From assembly GCF_000378165.1 (NCBI RefSeq), contig NZ_KB899333.1, positions 62,001-126,000 on the forward strand: 64,000 nt of DNA, written 5' to 3'. Within the stretch, counting starts at the first letter, position 1; every line of letters starts with the position of its first letter. The DNA comes from Saccharibacter floricola DSM 15669 (GTDB lineage: Bacteria > Pseudomonadota > Alphaproteobacteria > Acetobacterales > Acetobacteraceae). The notes below the pieces were generated by a model, which saw nothing but the letters and a program-made list of their open reading frames with translations, was not told where the DNA came from and did no database searches. Positions 17,395 through 25,820 of the stretch are shown in pieces. The translations under genes were made by a program, and so were the position numbers.

Positions 17395-18771
17395 TTATGC
17401 CTTTCGCCAAGTTGTGCCGTTGGGGGTGTCCTCCAAGAGAATCCCCTGTTCGGTCAGGTGGGTGCGAATTTGATCCGCTTTAGCGAAATCTTTCGCTTTT
17501 CGAGCCTCTAAGCGCTGGTTAATCAACGCGTTAATTGTGGCAGCATCAAGGGACACATCACCTTGGAACCACTCAGAAGAGGTAAGGCCGAAGAGGCCGA
17601 GCAAACGCCCGGCAGCGTAGAGGCTGTCTGCATCTTCTTGTTGGCCATTCATAGCACCATCAGCGTATTTGTGCAGCTCAGCAATGGCCAGAGGTGTGTT
17701 GAGGTCATCGCATAGCGCCTCTTGCACAGGACGTGGAACGGCGCTGTCTGGGCGCGGTGGTGTTTTCTCCAGCGCACGATAGAAGCGATCCATAATACGG
17801 CGGGCTTCATCAAGCTTTTCCCAACTGAAATCCAGCGTAGAACGATAATGAGAGCCGAGATAGAGCAGACGTAGTGCCTCTGCTGGTGCATGTTCCAGCG
17901 CCTTATGGATGGTATGAAAATTACCCAAAGATTTGGACATTTTCTCACCATTGCATAGCAGCATACCGACATGGAGCCAGTAACGAGCGAAGGCACTATC
18001 AGGGGTGCAGCAGAGCGATTGTGCGCGCTCATTTTCATGATGAGGGAAGAGAAGGTCATTCCCGCCGCCATGGATATCAAAGCTAGGCCCGAGATAGCGC
18101 TGCGACATGGCTGAGCATTCAAGATGCCAGCCGGGGCGGCCTCGTCCATAGGGGCTGTCCCAACCGGGCTCATCCTCTGCTGAAGGCTTCCAAAGCACGA
18201 AATCACCAGGGTTACGTTTATAAGGCGCGACCTCTACGCGAGCGCCGGCCTGCATATCTTCTAGGGAACGGCCCGAGAGAGCACCGTAGCTGTCGAACGA
18301 GTGCACATCAAAGAGTACATGTCCTTCAGCTTCATAAGCATGATGATGAGCGATGAGGGAGCTGATCATCGCAAGCATATCGTCAATATGTTGCGTTGCG
18401 CGGGGCTCAATATCGGGGGCAATAATCGAGAGCGCGTTCAGGTCATCGTGAAATTCTTTGGTCGTACGGGTTGTGAGAGCGTCAATGTCTTCATGATTGT
18501 TGCGAGCGCGGGCGATAATCTTATCGTCAATATCAGTGATATTGCGAACATAGGTGACTGTCTCGTAACGGGCTTTAAGAAGACGTACGAGGACATCAGC
18601 GCAGAGCATAGCGCGCAGATTGCCAAGATGGACCCGGTCATACACGGTTGGGCCACAGAAATAGAGGCGGACATTGTCCGCATCCATAGGAGTAAACACC
18701 TCTAACGCGCGGCTATGGCTGTTATAAAGGCGCAGGGGGATCGACGGGGTTATGATGCTCTTCGTACTCAT
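17395..18771 (-). CDS. cysS: Cysteinyl-tRNA synthetase
   Basis: Class I synthetase charging tRNA-Cys. Cys39 in YFCGPTVYD begins the zinc site, the HIGH motif is HLGN at 48-51, ECSAMS and FPHHENE supply further zinc and active-site residues, and KMSKSLGNF is at about 276. The ATG at 18771 gives 458 residues, the normal length; the frame extends to a TTG at 18807 without a ribosome site. It is first in a minus-strand unit with trmJ and the KirBac gene and is divergent from the MATE exporter. Confidence 0.95.
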   Translation of the reverse strand: MSTKSIITPSIPLRLYNSHSRALEVFTPMDADNVRLYFCGPTVYDRVHLGNLRAMLCADVLVRLLKARYETVTYVRNITDIDDKIIARARNNHEDIDALTTRTTKEFHDDLNALSIIAPDIEPRATQHIDDMLAMISSLIAHHHAYEAEGHVLFDVHSFDSYGALSGRSLEDMQAGARVEVAPYKRNPGDFVLWKPSAEDEPGWDSPYGRGRPGWHLECSAMSQRYLGPSFDIHGGGNDLLFPHHENERAQSLCCTPDSAFARYWLHVGMLLCNGEKMSKSLGNFHTIHKALEHAPAEALRLLYLGSHYRSTLDFSWEKLDEARRIMDRFYRALEKTPPRPDSAVPRPVQEALCDDLNTPLAIAELHKYADGAMNGQQEDADSLYAAGRLLGLFGLTSSEWFQGDVSLDAATINALINQRLEARKAKDFAKADQIRTHLTEQGILLEDTPNGTTWRKA

Positions 18772-18863
18772 ATTCTGATCAATGCGGCAGAGATGCGTTT
18801 GGTGCAACAGGGGATCACGTTCTTTGCCCTTGTTTTGTTATTTTTGGTCAGTATGAGGGGGGC

Positions 18864-20246
18864 ATGAATCCTCCTCACACATCCTTATCACCTTCTCGTA
18901 CGTCTTTCTCGGCTCATGCGAAGTCGCTCTTTCGGGTTGGGCTCCCCCTTGCCTTGTCGCAGGTTTCTGAAATGGCCATGGGGGTGACTGATACGATCCT
19001 GCTTGGCAGCTTGGGCGTGGAAGCTCTGGCTGTTGGCGGTATTGCCAATAATTTCTTTTTCACCACGATGGTGACGTTTCAAGCTATTTTGGGTGGGGTC
19101 GGTGTGTTGCTCTCCCACTCACGCGGAGCAGAAGAGCACGGGCGTGCGGCGTCTTATGATGGCCCACAGGTAATGAGTGCGGGGTTTGCGCTATCCGTTT
19201 TGGTGTTTGTTCCCTGCCTGATTCTCTTACTTTTCTCCGGTCAGCTCTTTGCGTTGTTGGGTGAGCCTGCCGAGGTTGTGCAGCATGGCAATGATTTCAT
19301 CCATATTCTGCTTTATTCCCTTTTGCCAGATTTAGCCTTGATTGGTGTGTGTCGTGTGGCGCTGCCGTCCTTGGGCTATGAGGCGATGCTGCTTTGGGTT
19401 ATGCCCCTTATGGCAGTCCTTAATGGTATTACGAATGCAACGCTTATTCATGGGTGGTTTGGCTTCCCAGCCTACGGTCTTTTTGGCTCTGCACGAGCGA
19501 CGACGTTAACAGGTTGGGTGATTGGTCTGGCGCTCATAGGGCTCTGTTTGTGTCGAGCCCCGTTGCGCAAGGTGATGAAGCTAGTGCGGGTGCGCTGGGT
19601 TGTGCTCAAGGAGCTTCTACGTCTCGGAGGGCCGATGATGGCCTCTGCTGCGTCTGAAATCTTGCTGTTCCAGATCACGACATTACGAGCCGGTCAGCTT
19701 GGCACGCAGAGTCTAGCCGCTCATCAAGTGGCGCTGAATACGGCGTCTTTGCTCTTTATGGTGTGCTTAGCGGTTGGGCAGGCGGCGAATGTGCGTGTGG
19801 CCTATTGGCGTGGCGCAGGCCATATGGATCAAGCCCGCCGTGCGGCTTTAAGTGCGCTGGGCATCGTGTTGGTCTGGACATTTGCAACGGGCTTGTTGCT
19901 CTTCTTCCTGCCAGATGTGATCGCAAAACTCTATTATACCGGCGCGCCACCTGATGAAGCGACGTTTCAAACGACGATGCTTCTTTTGCGCATTGCGGGT
20001 ATTTTCCAGATCGTCGATGGGATTCAAACTGTCTGTAACGGCGCGTTGCGCGGCTGTGGTGATGCGATGGTTCCGATGGTCATTGGGATTATGAGCTACG
20101 GTGTCGTCGGAATTGGTGGCGGAGGTTTGCTGGCCTTCCAAGGTCATTTTGGTGTGGAAGGGCTTTGGATTGGCCTGGCTTCAGGCCTTGGGGTGACGGC
20201 TGTAGCACTGGGGTATCGCCTCTACCGCGTGCTACAGCGCGCATAA
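18864..20246 (+). CDS. MATE family multidrug efflux transporter
   Basis: A 460-residue, 12-helix cation-coupled exporter. The N-terminal half carries LPLALSQVSEMAMGVTDTIL and the second half repeats the pattern at GGPMMASAASEILLF, the two-lobed MATE/NorM organisation. Strong ribosome site GAGGGGGG precedes the ATG. It is convergent with an MFS exporter: the two stop codons are directly adjacent (20246/20247). Substrates cannot be inferred beyond typical cationic drugs and dyes. Confidence 0.92.
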   Translation: MNPPHTSLSPSRTSFSAHAKSLFRVGLPLALSQVSEMAMGVTDTILLGSLGVEALAVGGIANNFFFTTMVTFQAILGGVGVLLSHSRGAEEHGRAASYDGPQVMSAGFALSVLVFVPCLILLLFSGQLFALLGEPAEVVQHGNDFIHILLYSLLPDLALIGVCRVALPSLGYEAMLLWVMPLMAVLNGITNATLIHGWFGFPAYGLFGSARATTLTGWVIGLALIGLCLCRAPLRKVMKLVRVRWVVLKELLRLGGPMMASAASEILLFQITTLRAGQLGTQSLAAHQVALNTASLLFMVCLAVGQAANVRVAYWRGAGHMDQARRAALSALGIVLVWTFATGLLLFFLPDVIAKLYYTGAPPDEATFQTTMLLLRIAGIFQIVDGIQTVCNGALRGCGDAMVPMVIGIMSYGVVGIGGGGLLAFQGHFGVEGLWIGLASGLGVTAVALGYRLYRVLQRA

Positions 20247-21449
20247 TTACATCCCAGCGCGGCGGGCAAGGGCGATGGTGATTAGATAAATCACCAGCCC
20301 ACCAGCGGAGAGCAGGGCCCCGCCCCAGCCGATGGAGGCCAGCCCTAAATGAGCATCAACCAGCATGGCCGCAAACCAAGCGCCGAGGGCATTGGCGACG
20401 TTAAAAGCTGAATGGTTGAGAGAGGCGGCCAGTGTCTGTCCATCGCCTGCAACATCCATAAGGCGTGATTGCATGGCGGGGCTGAGGATGATCGTGGCCG
20501 CAGGCAGAAGAAAGCAGATCGGTAAAATAGCCCAGGCAGAGGGTAAGAAGATCCAGAAAGCGAGCATGAAGAGAATGCTGGCACCCAGACCGCCAATGGT
20601 GGTGCGATCAAGGTTGCGGTCAATCATTGCACCGCCGAAGGCATTCCCAGCGACCATCCCTAAACCCCAGATGACTTGGTAGAGGGTAATAAACCAATGG
20701 CTTAAATGGGTGACAGACCCCAAAGAGGAGGTCAGAAAGGTATAAATACCAAACAATCCGCCAAAGCCGATCGCGCCTGTTAGCAGCGTGAGAAGCACTT
20801 GGGGGCGTGTGACGGCGTTAAGCTCAGAAAGCGCATTGACGCCAGCCTGTGGTTTATCGGCAGGAACGCAGAGATAGACACCAAGGATGCAAAGCAGCCC
20901 GAGCAGAGCGAGCGTGGCATAGACGGCTTCCCAGCTGACATATTGTGTTGCAAAGGTGCACAGCGGAGAGCCGATGACGGTGGAGATCATGATGCCTGAC
21001 AGCACGCGGCCAATGGTGCGGCCGCGCCGGGCGCGCTCAACCATGGACGCTCCGGTTAGAGCGGCAATGCCGAAGAAAGCTCCATGAGGGAGGCCTGTAA
21101 TAAAACGCATGATCTCGATAGGCCCGAGTGCGTTGCAGAGAACCGTGCCGACATTTCCGACAACAAAGAGGGCCAGTAGCAGAAGAAGCAGCGTGCGGCG
21201 TGGTAATTTGGCCCCAAAGACGGCCATGACCGGCGCGCCGATGACGACTCCGAGTGCATAGGCCGAGATAACGGAGCTTGCCGCGGCAATAGAAAGGTGC
21301 AGTGAGTGGGCAAAGGCGGGCAAGAGGCCCATCATGCCAAATTCACCGGTGCCAATGGTAAACGTGCCCAGCATAAGGGCGAAAATGGCCGGACCAACAC
21401 CATAGGGGGGACGGAGGCGCCCAGCCTCAGAGGAGGATGTGTGGCTCAT
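20247..21449 (-). CDS. MFS transporter, AraJ/DHA1-like
   Basis: A 400-residue major facilitator protein with 12 predicted helices. The N-terminal GTFTIGTGEFGMMGLLPAFA is typical of the AraJ/YdhP-type DHA1 branch, and the loop after helix 2 carries GAKLPRRTLLL, a degenerate motif A. Genes of this branch export sugars, purines or drugs; the actual substrate is unknown. It is divergent from rpsD across 317 bases and convergent with the MATE gene with no gap. Confidence 0.9.
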   Translation of the reverse strand: MSHTSSSEAGRLRPPYGVGPAIFALMLGTFTIGTGEFGMMGLLPAFAHSLHLSIAAASSVISAYALGVVIGAPVMAVFGAKLPRRTLLLLLLALFVVGNVGTVLCNALGPIEIMRFITGLPHGAFFGIAALTGASMVERARRGRTIGRVLSGIMISTVIGSPLCTFATQYVSWEAVYATLALLGLLCILGVYLCVPADKPQAGVNALSELNAVTRPQVLLTLLTGAIGFGGLFGIYTFLTSSLGSVTHLSHWFITLYQVIWGLGMVAGNAFGGAMIDRNLDRTTIGGLGASILFMLAFWIFLPSAWAILPICFLLPAATIILSPAMQSRLMDVAGDGQTLAASLNHSAFNVANALGAWFAAMLVDAHLGLASIGWGGALLSAGGLVIYLITIALARRAGM

Positions 21450-21766
21450 GTCGACTGATCCAAATCATAGGGGTAAACGGAGGATGTTAGAGCGAAAATA
21501 GACAGCTCACGTCCTCTCAACATCAGGACTGCATAATGGAACAATCATTGACAGAAAAGGGGGGATCGTGTAACCGCGCACACATTGCTGGGAAAGTTGG
21601 ATGTCCCGGTGGCGCTAAACGGATGCTGTATCTGCTTTAGAAGAGCCGCAACGAGATGTCCCGTTCTTTAATAGGGTATAACACTGCCCAAAAGAGCCTA
21701 CCGGTGCAACAAAACAGTCCGCTGTGCAGCAGGGAGCGGGCTTGATCGAGAAATGCGGGTAAACCC
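21450..21766. other. Divergent regulatory gap between the MFS gene and rpsD
   Basis: No ORF is supported. A TTGACA hexamer (21548-21553) points toward rpsD, but the sequence 17 bases on (TAACCG) is a poor -10, so the promoter is unproven. A second candidate -10, TATAAC, lies at about 21679. An rpsD leader RNA could sit in the last 90 bases; no ribosomal-protein binding fold is obvious by eye. Confidence 0.35.
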
Positions 21767-22384
21767 ATGTCGAAACGTCTTGAGAGCAAGTACAAAATTA
21801 ACCGCCGTCTGGGCGTCAACCTTTGGGGGCGTGCAAAGTCCCCTGTGAACCGTCGTGAATACGGCCCAGGTCAGCACGGTCAGCGTCGTCGCCAGAAGCC
21901 ATCTGACTATTCTGTTCAGTTGATGGCAAAGCAGAAGCTGAAGGGTTACTATGGTAACATCAGCGAAAAGCAGTTCCGTCGTTATTATGACGAAGCTGTG
22001 CGTCGTAAGGGCGATACGTCTGAGAACCTGATCGGTCTGCTAGAGCGCCGTCTGGATGCGGTCATCTACCGTCTGAAATTTGCTATGACGCCATTTGCTG
22101 CACGTCAGTTCGTCAGCCACGGCCATGTGCTGGTCAATGGCAAGCGCGTTAATATTCCGTCTTACCTGCTGAAGGAAGGCGATGTGATTGAAGTGCGCGA
22201 AAAGTCCAAGCAGCTTGCTGTGGTGCTGGATGCGGTTCAGAGCGCTGAACGTGACGTGCCAGACTATATTGATGTTGATCATCGTAAGATGACAGGCAGC
22301 TTCGTCCGCGTGCCGCAGCTTTCTGATGTGCCTTATCCGGTGCAGATGGAGCCAAACCTCGTGGTCGAGTTCTATTCTCGATAA
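21767..22384 (+). CDS. rpsD: 30S ribosomal protein S4
   Basis: Primary 16S rRNA-binding protein that nucleates small-subunit assembly. The 205 residues begin [16 protein letters not shown] and contain the S4 RNA-binding domain ([21 protein letters not shown], then [17 protein letters not shown]) at about 95-155. Standard length for bacterial S4. It is monocistronic here: a strong intrinsic terminator lies just after the stop. The gene is separate from the alpha operon, as in other alphaproteobacteria. Confidence 0.97.
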   Translation: MSKRLESKYKINRRLGVNLWGRAKSPVNRREYGPGQHGQRRRQKPSDYSVQLMAKQKLKGYYGNISEKQFRRYYDEAVRRKGDTSENLIGLLERRLDAVIYRLKFAMTPFAARQFVSHGHVLVNGKRVNIPSYLLKEGDVIEVREKSKQLAVVLDAVQSAERDVPDYIDVDHRKMTGSFVRVPQLSDVPYPVQMEPNLVVEFYSR

Positions 22385-22411
22385 GAAGCGGTTTTTTTCC
22401 GTTTGTCGGAG

Positions 22412-22447
22412 CGCCGGGCGGGGTTTATCCGTCCGGCGTTTCTTTTA
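22412..22447 (+). terminator. Intrinsic terminator after rpsD
   Basis: CGCCGGGCGG (22412-22421) pairs with CCGTCCGGCG (22429-22438) with one G-T wobble and a 7-base loop, followed by TTTCTTTTA. Confidence 0.85.
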
Positions 22448-22474
22448 TGTGTTATGCTTTCAGGGTGAGCCTGC

Positions 22475-24025
22475 ATGTCTGATCTTTCCAAGTCGGGTGA
22501 TGTTGCCCAAGAGGTGGCGCGCCGGCGTACATTTGCGATTATTTCCCATCCTGACGCGGGGAAGACCACATTGACGGAACGCATCTTGCGTGCGGGTGGT
22601 GCGATCCAGATGGCAGGGAACGTGCGCGCAAAAGGGGAGCGCCGGCGCACACGGTCTGACTGGATGGGCATTGAGCGTGACCGTGGGATCTCGGTTGTGA
22701 CCTCTGTCATGACCTTCCATTATGGGGGTTGCGTCTTTAACCTGCTCGACACCCCAGGGCATGAAGACTTCTCTGAAGATACTTACCGCACGCTGACCGC
22801 TGTGGATTGCGCTGTCATGGTGATTGATGCGGCGAAGGGTATTGAGGCAAGAACGCGGAAGCTGTTTGAGATTTGCCGCCTGCGCGACATTCCAATTGTG
22901 ACCTTCATCAACAAGATGGATCGTGAAGCGCAAGATTGCTTTGCTCTTCTTGATGAGATTTCTAACGCTTTGGCATTGGATGTCACGCCGGCAACTTGGC
23001 CTGTGGGACGTGCAAAAGATTTTGTCGGCACTTATGATGTGCGGACTAAAAAACTCAATACAAAAGAACCACTTGAAGAGGGTGATCCTCGCCTTGTCGC
23101 ATTGGAAGAGGAATGCGGCCTCGCAGAAGCGGCTTTGCCTGAATTTGAGCAAGAGTTCTTTGATGAAGGCCATCTAACGCCTGTTTTCTTCGGCTCTGCG
23201 ATGAAAGAAATTGGCGTAACGGATTTGCTTGATGCGCTCGCTGCGTACGGCCCGCCACCGCGTGCGCAACCGACCGAGACGCGAGAGGTGAGCGCAGTTG
23301 AAGATAAAGTGACGGCGCTCGTTTTTAAAATTCAAGCGAATATGGATCCTAATCACCGCGATCGTATGGCGTTTGCTCGTGTGTGCTCTGGGCGTCTAAC
23401 GCGCGGAATGAGGCTCAAACATGTGCGGATTGGGAAACAATTTGCCCTTCACACACCGCAATTCTTCTTCGCTCAAGATCGGCAGCTCGTGGAAGAGGCG
23501 TTTGGGGGCGATGTTGTCGGGCTTCCTAACCACGGCACGTTGCGCATTGGAGATACGCTGACCGAAGGTGAAGAATTGCGCTTTACTGGGGTGCCTTATT
23601 TTGCCCCTGAAATCCTTCGCCGCGTTCGTTTAGATGATGCCATGAAAGCGAAGAAGCTGCGTCAGGCTTTGGTGCAGTTGGCTGAGGAAGGGGTGGTGCA
23701 GCTCTTCCAGCCACAAGATGGTTCTCCGCCGATTGTCGGTGTGGTGGGTGTTCTTCAGCTTGATGTGCTGCAATCACGCTTGCAGGCGGAGTATAAAGTC
23801 CCTGTTGGCTTTGAAAGCTCGCCTTACACCGTGGCCCGTTGGGTGAAAGGCGATAAAGCGGCGTTGGAAAAGTTCGCGCAGGTGAATCGTACTTCTATGG
23901 CCGATGATCTGGATGGCGACCCGGTCTTCCTCTCAAGCTCTGGCTTCATGATGAACCGGGCGGTTGAGATGAATGAAGACCTCACCTTCCATGATATTAA
24001 GCAGATCGGCATGGTTGACGCGTAA
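22475..24025 (+). CDS. prfC: Peptide chain release factor 3
   Basis: Translational GTPase that removes RF1/RF2 from the ribosome after peptide release. The 516-residue protein has the P-loop HPDAGKTT at about 26-33, switch II DTPGHEDF at about 89, NKMD at about 145 and the RF3-specific RGISVVTSVMTF and NRAVEMNEDL segments. Length is normal (about 520-530). Start ATG follows GGGTGAGCC, a weak site; no better start exists. It is preceded by the rpsD terminator and therefore has its own promoter in the 27-base gap or reads through. It is convergent with the secreted EEP gene. Confidence 0.95.
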   Translation: MSDLSKSGDVAQEVARRRTFAIISHPDAGKTTLTERILRAGGAIQMAGNVRAKGERRRTRSDWMGIERDRGISVVTSVMTFHYGGCVFNLLDTPGHEDFSEDTYRTLTAVDCAVMVIDAAKGIEARTRKLFEICRLRDIPIVTFINKMDREAQDCFALLDEISNALALDVTPATWPVGRAKDFVGTYDVRTKKLNTKEPLEEGDPRLVALEEECGLAEAALPEFEQEFFDEGHLTPVFFGSAMKEIGVTDLLDALAAYGPPPRAQPTETREVSAVEDKVTALVFKIQANMDPNHRDRMAFARVCSGRLTRGMRLKHVRIGKQFALHTPQFFFAQDRQLVEEAFGGDVVGLPNHGTLRIGDTLTEGEELRFTGVPYFAPEILRRVRLDDAMKAKKLRQALVQLAEEGVVQLFQPQDGSPPIVGVVGVLQLDVLQSRLQAEYKVPVGFESSPYTVARWVKGDKAALEKFAQVNRTSMADDLDGDPVFLSSSGFMMNRAVEMNEDLTFHDIKQIGMVDA

Positions 24026-24029
24026 GTAT

Positions 24030-24070
24030 GATGGTGGTTGGGGGAGGGCTTTAAGGCTACCCCCACCATC
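24030..24070. terminator. Possible shared hairpin between prfC and the EEP gene
   Basis: GATGGTGG (24030-24037) plus GGG (24040-24042, after a 2-base bulge) pair with CCC (24060-24062) and CCACCATC (24063-24070). It lies between two convergent stops and could end both transcripts, but neither side has a T run. Confidence 0.4.
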
Positions 24071-24078
24071 CTTGCGCG

Positions 24079-24957
24079 TTAAGGGAGAGAGAGTTTAACG
24101 GAGACAGGGCAATGATCCGACAGCCCTTTCTGTGAGCGATCATCCCGGTAGGTCATCACCCGGAGGCTATCGGGTATAAGCCAATTTTGTGCGCTATTGC
24201 CTAAAATGATGTGGTCAATAAAGCGTTTCCCACCTCGACAGGGGCTCGCGTAACCTGCTGTCGTCAGGGTGAGGGAAGCGTCACTGTTGAGCTGCTTCAT
24301 GAGGGGATCGTTGGGGACAAGGCGACGGTTAAAGTCACCCAAGATGACAAAAGGCATCCCATCGTCTTGGCGGTCGAGAATCCAGTTTTCAATAATATGG
24401 AACTGTTGATAGAGCGTTGGACAGGAATGTTTCCTTTCTGCCAGAGGGCGCTCCCAACAGCCTGCTTTGAGATGCACGACAAGAAGACGCAACGATGCGT
24501 CGCCATCATGGAGGGTGACATCTAAGCCTGCGCGTAAATGATGCTGTGCATGAGGGCGCGAGACATCCAGAGCGCTCAGCTCGGGGTTTAACGTCACGTT
24601 GAGCGGCCGCCGAATAGCGAGACCAACGCGCTGGACGATAGGATCCGGTATCATAATGACAGAATAGAGCGAAGGGTCGAACAGATGCTCGGCACTTAGG
24701 GTGTCATCCACCTCTTGCAAAGCGATGATGTCACTATTGAGTTTTTGAGCGTAATGACGCAGCCGTTCTCTGTCATGGTCTGAGCGATGGGGAATATCGG
24801 CTGGCAGGTCAGGATCATCTGAAGGGCGATCGGTTAGCCAATCGAGATTCCATGTGGTGATCTTAAGAGGATGTGCCTGCACTTCTGTGGGTAAACAGAC
24901 ACATAAAAACAACACGACCCTACCGAGCATCCAAAGCAAGGAGGGTCGTGGGTGCAT
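24079..24957 (-). CDS. Secreted endonuclease/exonuclease/phosphatase-fold protein
   Basis: A 292-residue EEP-superfamily hydrolase. A signal peptide (about 1-28, ending TEVQA) sends it to the periplasm or outside. Catalytic landmarks are TTWNLDWL (35-41, Asn metal/phosphate contact), Glu82 in ALQEVD, His162 in VVHLKAGC, GDFN at 207-210 and SDH at 280-282. The family includes DNase I-like nucleases and phosphodiesterases; substrate unknown. Cysteines at 167, 179 and 240 could form disulfides after export. The start at 24957 (AGAG upstream) is 17 bases after the carbonic anhydrase stop, so the two are co-transcribed. Confidence 0.88.
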   Translation of the reverse strand: MHPRPSLLWMLGRVVLFLCVCLPTEVQAHPLKITTWNLDWLTDRPSDDPDLPADIPHRSDHDRERLRHYAQKLNSDIIALQEVDDTLSAEHLFDPSLYSVIMIPDPIVQRVGLAIRRPLNVTLNPELSALDVSRPHAQHHLRAGLDVTLHDGDASLRLLVVHLKAGCWERPLAERKHSCPTLYQQFHIIENWILDRQDDGMPFVILGDFNRRLVPNDPLMKQLNSDASLTLTTAGYASPCRGGKRFIDHIILGNSAQNWLIPDSLRVMTYRDDRSQKGLSDHCPVSVKLSLP

Positions 24958-24974
24958 GTTCTCTTTCGTGAGCT

Positions 24975-25652
24975 TTACTGAGCGGGCTGTTTTTTGAGCT
25001 CTGCAACAACGTCTTCGACAGGACGTGCTTTGCGTGTTTGCTCGTCGAGCACTAAAACCTTGCCGTTCTGGATATCGTAGAACCATCCCTGAATGTTTAG
25101 TTCATTACGGGCTAGTGCACCAGCAACGATTGGATGCGTGCGCAGGTGGGTCAGCTGTAGGAGCACATTCGCCTCAGCAAGGGATTGCACTTCTTTCGGC
25201 CCTGCATCCTCAGCTTTTAGGCCGTTCATGCTGGCATAAGCCGCTTCTGAATTGCGCAGCCAGCGCCGTACGGTTGGCATGGTTTTGAGCTTCGGTGATT
25301 CGAGATCCAACAACGCATGCATCGCGCCGCAATTAGAGTGACCGCACACGACGATGTTCTTAACCTTCAGTGCACCGACAGCATATTCAACGGCAGAAGA
25401 GACGGCCCCCATCATTTCCCCATAAGCAGGAATAATATTTCCTACGTTACGAATCAGGAAAAGTTCACCTGGCTCTGTCTGAGTGATCATGCTTGGGCTG
25501 ATACGGCTATCAGCACAGGTAATGAAGAGCGTAGGAGGAGCCTGATCATAGGCGAGGCTTTGGAACAGCTCAGCATTTTTAGGGTACACATCATCTTCAA
25601 ATGAGCGAACGCCGTTTAGCAGTTCCAAAAGAGTGGTGTGCTGAAAAGACAT
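24975..25652 (-). CDS. Beta-class carbonic anhydrase
   Basis: Zinc enzyme interconverting CO2 and bicarbonate in the cytoplasm, supplying bicarbonate to carboxylases such as acetyl-CoA carboxylase. The 225 residues show the beta-class site: Cys46 with the Asp48-Arg50 dyad in ITCADSR, and His105/Cys108 in CGHSNCGAM. The start at 25652 is preceded by AAGGA; the upstream extension has no ribosome site. Its promoter lies beyond the alaS terminator. It is first in a two-gene unit with the secreted EEP protein. Confidence 0.94.
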   Translation of the reverse strand: MSFQHTTLLELLNGVRSFEDDVYPKNAELFQSLAYDQAPPTLFITCADSRISPSMITQTEPGELFLIRNVGNIIPAYGEMMGAVSSAVEYAVGALKVKNIVVCGHSNCGAMHALLDLESPKLKTMPTVRRWLRNSEAAYASMNGLKAEDAGPKEVQSLAEANVLLQLTHLRTHPIVAGALARNELNIQGWFYDIQNGKVLVLDEQTRKARPVEDVVAELKKQPAQ

Positions 25653-25757
25653 GCCAATGGTCCTTGAAAAAAGCATCGAGTGCCTGCCCTTGGGGCATGA
25701 CGAAACAGTGTTATCGTGCATCATTATGGAAGGAAAATGGCATAAACAGCAAACTAT

Positions 25758-25800
25758 AAAAAAAAGTTCATACCCCGATGAGGGACATGAACTTTTTTCT
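25758..25800 (-). terminator. Strong terminator after alaS
   Basis: AAAAAAGTTCAT (25760-25771) pairs perfectly with ATGAACTTTTTT (25787-25798), with a nested CCC/GGG in the loop. On the minus strand the stem is followed by eight T residues, 20 bases after the alaS stop. T-rich flanks on both strands make it potentially bidirectional. Confidence 0.92.
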
Positions 25801-25820
25801 CATGTGCAGAGATGTTTGTT

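Noticed and set aside
22460-23173. 237-codon minus-strand ORF over the start of prfC
   Set aside because: It is fully antisense to a conserved GTPase domain and encodes Arg/His/Cys-rich sequence without a recognisable fold.
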